This document shows positions 14,445 to 16,708 of a DNA stretch of 16,708 bases, in pieces. The notes below the pieces were generated by a model, which did not search any database, was not told the DNA's origin, and saw only the letters and a program-made list of their open reading frames with translations. The position numbers and the translations under genes were made by a program. Location of the stretch: the NCBI GenBank assembly GCA_021791615.1, contig JAJYWG010000475.1, positions 1 through 16,708 on the forward strand. The letters are read 5' to 3'. Source of the stretch: Actinomycetes bacterium. Its GTDB lineage: Bacteria; Actinomycetota; Acidimicrobiia; Acidimicrobiales; RAAP-2. The first letter of the stretch is position 1, and each line of letters begins with the position of its first letter.

Positions 14445-14801
14445 ATGGGCACTCCTGAACCAACCGGGTTCGCCAACGAATGGATCGCAAACTGGAACTC
14501 CCGCGACGTCGAGGCCGTCCTATCCCAATATGCAGACGATGTCGTGTTTAGCTCCCCGACCGCCTTACGGGTCGTCCCAGCCAGCGATGGCACCGTCCAA
14601 GGCAAAGACGCCCTCCGTAACTACTGGACTCTCGCCCTCGAAGCGAACCCCGACCTTCACTTCGAGCTGGTAGGCACCTACGCCGGAATCGACACGATCG
14701 TGATGCACTACCGGAATCAGCAGGGCGCCCTGGTCAACGAGGTGGTGACGTTCCGAGGCGGGTTGATCGTGGCCGGACACGCGACGCACCTCCAGAGCTG
14801 A
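14445..14801 (+). CDS. SnoaL-like (NTF2-fold) polyketide-cyclase-type protein
   Basis: A 118-residue single-domain protein of the NTF2-like cone fold. Features are FANEWIANWNSRDVEAVLSQ and YADDVVFSSPTA, the GTVQGKDALRNYWTLALEAN helix and the strands LHFELVGTYAGIDTIVMHYR, then LVNEVVTFRGGLIVAGHATH. The family includes SnoaL cyclases, isomerases and many proteins of unknown role that bind small hydrophobic molecules. ATG 14445 is preferred by homology. No strong Shine-Dalgarno is present; GACACT at 14432-14437 lies seven bases upstream and could be a -10 box for a leaderless message. It is next to the methyltransferase remnant and UlaG-like gene, but there is no evidence for a shared pathway. 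Confidence 0.8.
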   Translation: MGTPEPTGFANEWIANWNSRDVEAVLSQYADDVVFSSPTALRVVPASDGTVQGKDALRNYWTLALEANPDLHFELVGTYAGIDTIVMHYRNQQGALVNEVVTFRGGLIVAGHATHLQS

Positions 14802-14805
14802 CGAC

Positions 14806-14822
14806 CTTGCTCTGCGAGCAAG
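14806..14822. terminator. Hairpin just after the SnoaL-like gene
   Basis: CTTGCTC and GAGCAAG (7-base arms) with a TGC loop start five bases after the stop codon. No T-run follows, so termination is plausible but not certain. Confidence 0.4.
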
Positions 14823-15188
14823 CGAGGCCGACTGCACGGCAGCCTTGAACGCCCGCAAGCGGATCGGAGGATTCTTGCGGTGGTGTCGCAAACAAGCAAC
14901 CGAACGCGCGTGCGCACCGCAGGGGATGGGGCTGCAGGACAGTAGTGCCGGTGATAGCGGCTGCTGCCGCAAGATTGGTGACGGTTCAAGTCCACGCCGG
15001 CTGGGCGTGCGCGTATCTCGGCGGCAGGTGCGGCCAAGCAAGGGCCTCGCCGTCGATCCGTCCTGGCGCGCTGATGCCGCTCCAGCCCTCGCCGAGGCTC
15101 ACGCGGTAGGCGGCGGCCTGGCTGGCCTCCTCGGACAAAGCCTCCGGGCTGGGTCAGACGGGGTCGGGGATGGTCGGGCCCCGACACC
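14823..15188. other. Stretch without a recognisable gene
   Basis: No family was recognised in any frame. A minus-strand open stretch of about 55 codons (about 15155 down to a TGA at 14986) reads AYRVSLGEGWSGISAPG and then WPHLPPRYAHAQPAWT. It could be the tail of another truncated gene but has no recognisable domain. The missing N-terminal part of the IS30 transposase is not seen here. Confidence 0.5.
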
Positions 15189-15605
15189 GTGAGTCACGAG
15201 ACCATCCACCAGTCGCTCTTCGTCCAAGGGCGTGGTGCCCTCAAGCGTGAGCTGGTCAAATGCCTGCGAACCGGCCGGGCTGAACGACGTCCCTGCCGAC
15301 GCTCGAGGCGCCGAGCGGCGGGGCAGATCCCGAACAAGGTCATGATCTCCGGGCGCCCCGCCGAGGTCGCCGACCGCGCCGCGCCCGGTCACTGGGAGGG
15401 CGACCTCATCGTGGGCGCCGGGCATCGCTCGGCCATCAGCACGCTCGTCGAACGGACGAGTCGCTACGTCCTGCTGCTACACCTGCCCGAGGGCGGGACC
15501 GCCGAGGCCGTGAACGCCGCCATTGCCGAGGCCATCGGCCGTCTGCCCGCAGAACTCGGCCGCTCGGTCACGTGGGACAAGGGCACCGAGTTGAGCAAGC
15601 ACGTT
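15189..15605 (+). pseudogene. IS30-family transposase fragment, both ends missing
   Basis: The sequence begins abruptly at VSHETIHQSLFVQGRGALKR and runs through GQIPNKVMISGRPAEV, GHWEGDLIVGAGHRSAISTL (first catalytic Asp in EGD) and LGRSVTWDKGTELSKH (second catalytic Asp). The N-terminal helix-turn-helix region and everything after the second Asp, including the catalytic Glu, are missing. After about 15604 the plus-strand frame stays open only by chance, because the DNA is the response-regulator gene on the other strand. The element is dead. Its junction with that gene suggests a deletion after insertion rather than a simple insertion. Confidence 0.85.
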
Positions 15606-15698
15606 GGCCAGGATCTCGAGGACGGTCACCAGACCCTCCCTGACCACGCGCTGATCGTCGGCGACCACGACCCGCACGGCAGGCTTCGCCTCGCTCAT
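15604..15698 (-). pseudogene. Response regulator, first ~31 codons only (NarL type)
   Basis: The frame starts MSEAKPAVRVVVADDQRVVR and continues EGLVTVLEILAN before entering IS30 sequence. VVVADDQ is the acidic pocket at the start of a receiver domain. The phosphorylated Asp, the rest of the receiver and the LuxR-type HTH are lost. Its ATG overlaps the TGA of the histidine kinase (ATGA), the usual kinase/regulator coupling. Confidence 0.75.
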
Positions 15699-16115
15699 GG
15701 CGGTACACGCAGGTCGACGACCCAGCCGGCACGGTTGGGGCCGGCACACAGCGTGCCTCCCCACAGCTCGGCGCGTTCCTTGATCCCCGACAGGCCATAT
15801 CCTCCGCCGGTGGCGGCCAGGGCGTGGCCGTCGGCGTCCGCTGCTGCCCCGTCGTCGGCGACCCGCAGGGAGACGGCGGCTGGCTCGTAGGGAGACGGCG
15901 GCTGGCTCGTAGGTGAGCGACACGGCGATGCGGGAGCCTTGGGCATGCTTGCGGGCGTTGGCGAGCGCCTCTTGGGCAGTGCGGTAAGCGGCGAGGCCCG
16001 TGCTGGGAGTGAGCTGGCGGGGGGTGCCGGTGAGCTCGTAGGAGACCTGCCCGTGGCGCTCGTCGCTGGAGGTCAGGGCAGCCAGCATCTCGGGGAGCTG
16101 TCGGTGCCGAAAATG
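15695..16115 (-). pseudogene. NarL-type sensor histidine kinase, C-terminal ATPase domain, frameshifted
   Basis: The fragment begins near LPEMLAALTSSDERHGQVSY and carries the N-box AAYRTAQEALANARKHAQGS, the D-box VSLRVADDG, the G-box GGGYGLSGIKERAELWGG and the C-terminus GWVVDLRVPP. It would have phosphorylated the adjacent response regulator. A 22-base tandem duplication at 15868-15911 breaks the frame between IAVSLTYEPAAVSL and RVADDG. The sensor and dimerisation parts are missing: in frame a stop appears at 16116-16118 and the sequence beyond belongs to the IS copy whose transposase starts at 16177. The gene is non-functional for two separate reasons. Confidence 0.8.
15868..15911. repeat. 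22-bp perfect tandem duplication in the kinase remnant
   Basis: Two adjacent identical 22-base units (15868-15889 and 15890-15911), each beginning GGGAGACGGC and ending GGCTCGTA. As 22 is not a multiple of three, it shifts the reading frame of the kinase. Confidence 0.9.
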
Positions 16116-16127
16116 TCATCCATGGCC

Positions 16128-16708
16128 TGTGAGCCGCACTTTGACGGCTGGCGCCTGGCGCGGCGGGCATCCAGACATGACCCTCTCGTTCCTCTACCGA
16201 TCGTTCTGCCGCGTCCTTCAGTTGATCCGTCTCACCGTTCGCAAAGAAGCGGATCTGGCCGCCGAGGTCGTCGTCTTGCGCCACGAGGTGGCGGTCCTGC
16301 GACGCCAAGTCCATCGACCAGCACTCGAGCCGGCAGATCGCGCCGTGATCGCAGGCCTCGCACGACTGCTCCCCCGTCGGCGACTCGGGGGCTTCTTCGT
16401 CCAGCCGGCAACCTTGATGCGCTGGCATCGCGACCTTGTTGCCAAGCGCTGGACGCATGCCTATGACAGCCCGGGTCGGCCTTCCCACGGCGAAGGAACC
16501 ACCGCTGTTGTCCTCCGATTCGCGAAGGAGAATCCAACCTGGGGCTACCGCCGCATCCACGGTGAGCTCGCCACCATGGGGATCGCGATCGCCCCCTCGA
16601 GCGTCTGGGCGATCCTGAAGCGCCACGGCATCGAGCCGTCACCGCGAAGGTCAGGACCAACCTGGGCGGAGTTCCTCGCCGCGCAGGCGAAGGGACTGAT
16701 GGCCTGTG
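16128..16708 (+). mobile_element. IS element copy 2, left part (runs off the window)
   Basis: The histidine-kinase reading frame is lost near 16116, and the transposase ATG lies at 16177. The IS left end should lie between these points. TGTGAGCCGCACTTTGACGG at 16128-16147 is a candidate terminal sequence, but the matching right end is outside the window, so the exact boundary is inferred. Confidence 0.5.
16177..16708 (+). CDS. IS transposase, integrase-core (DDE) type, 3' end outside window
   Basis: The first 177 codons of a transposase related to the broken copy at 1-846. It begins MTLSFLYRSFCRVLQLIRLT, has a helical segment AAEVVVLRHEVAVLRRQVHR, then the DNA-binding part LMRWHRDLVAKRWTHA, the GYRRIHGELATMGIAIAPSS segment, and reaches EFLAAQAKGLMAC just before the first catalytic Asp. 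The frame is open throughout the visible part, with ATG 16177 as natural start (no strong Shine-Dalgarno). Bases 16406-16708 align without gaps to 1-303 at roughly 80% identity by eye, so the copies are relatives, not recent duplicates. Whether the rest is intact cannot be seen. Confidence 0.8.
   Translation, partial: MTLSFLYRSFCRVLQLIRLTVRKEADLAAEVVVLRHEVAVLRRQVHRPALEPADRAVIAGLARLLPRRRLGGFFVQPATLMRWHRDLVAKRWTHAYDSPGRPSHGEGTTAVVLRFAKENPTWGYRRIHGELATMGIAIAPSSVWAILKRHGIEPSPRRSGPTWAEFLAAQAKGLMAC

Noticed and set aside
14945..15010. tRNA gene or tRNA-derived attachment site (GGTTCAAGTCC at 14983-14993)
   Set aside because: The sequence looks like a T-loop, but the flanking bases pair at only two of five positions and no acceptor or anticodon arm can be drawn.
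1..16708. Circular element with overlapping ends
   Set aside because: The ends share the same transposase segment, but at only about 80% identity. A circular assembly would give identical ends.
1..16708. CRISPR array, toxin-antitoxin or phage-defence cluster
   Set aside because: No regularly spaced repeats and no recognisable nuclease, helicase, antitoxin or phage gene was seen on either strand.

Overview
The window is high-GC DNA with GTG/ATG starts. It carries families that are typical of Actinomycetota: an F420-dependent PPOX enzyme, DUF6069, a CU044_5270-like membrane protein paired with an ECF sigma factor, DUF3995, a DinB/DUF664 remnant and the CMRxHGV lipoprotein domain. Several genes seem to lack a 5' leader, with a -10-like TANNNT box 5-7 nt before the start codon, which is also common in this phylum. 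I cannot name a genus. The many insertion-sequence (IS) pieces and gene fragments mark it as an accessory, rearranged region, not core genome.

Layout. (1) 1-977: an IS transposase that is frameshifted and cut by the window edge, followed by the tail of a membrane-protein gene. (2) 974-5309, plus strand: PPOX F420 enzyme, four-helix DUF6069 protein, ECF sigma factor, single-pass membrane protein (likely anti-sigma or sigma-linked), and a large lipoprotein joining a small Cys-containing domain to a secretory lipase. (3) 5442-8674: an HxlR-type regulator divergent from a DHA2 drug-efflux-type MFS transporter and a SAM methyltransferase. The shared intergenic region has three copies of a CTTGAT half-site lying on both -35 boxes. 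(4) 8675-10777: a DinB remnant, an intact solo diiron-type metallo-beta-lactamase-fold protein, a truncated DUF6157 gene and a broken pentapeptide-family N-terminus. (5) 10778-11897: a TetR regulator divergent from a DUF3995 membrane protein. Their start codons both lie inside one perfect 13+4+13 palindrome. (6) 12015-13926: a MarR remnant, then a TetR regulator overlapping an UlaG-like MBL-fold hydrolase by ATGA. (7) 13945-14801: a decayed second copy of the methyltransferase C-terminal half, then a SnoaL-like protein. (8) 14802-16708: a stretch without a recognised gene, an IS30 fragment, a broken histidine kinase/response regulator pair, and the 5' part of a second IS transposase related to the one at position 1.

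The intact genes form small regulator-plus-target modules: ECF sigma/membrane partner/lipase, HxlR/efflux/methyltransferase, TetR/DUF3995 and TetR/MBL. They are separated by at least ten truncated or frameshifted genes. The strongest leads are the start-codon-embedding palindrome at 11335-11364, the shared operator at 7990-8016, and the lipoprotein-domain/lipase fusion behind the ECF locus. I do not see a clear new defence or mobile system. No CRISPR array, tRNA or rRNA gene is visible.
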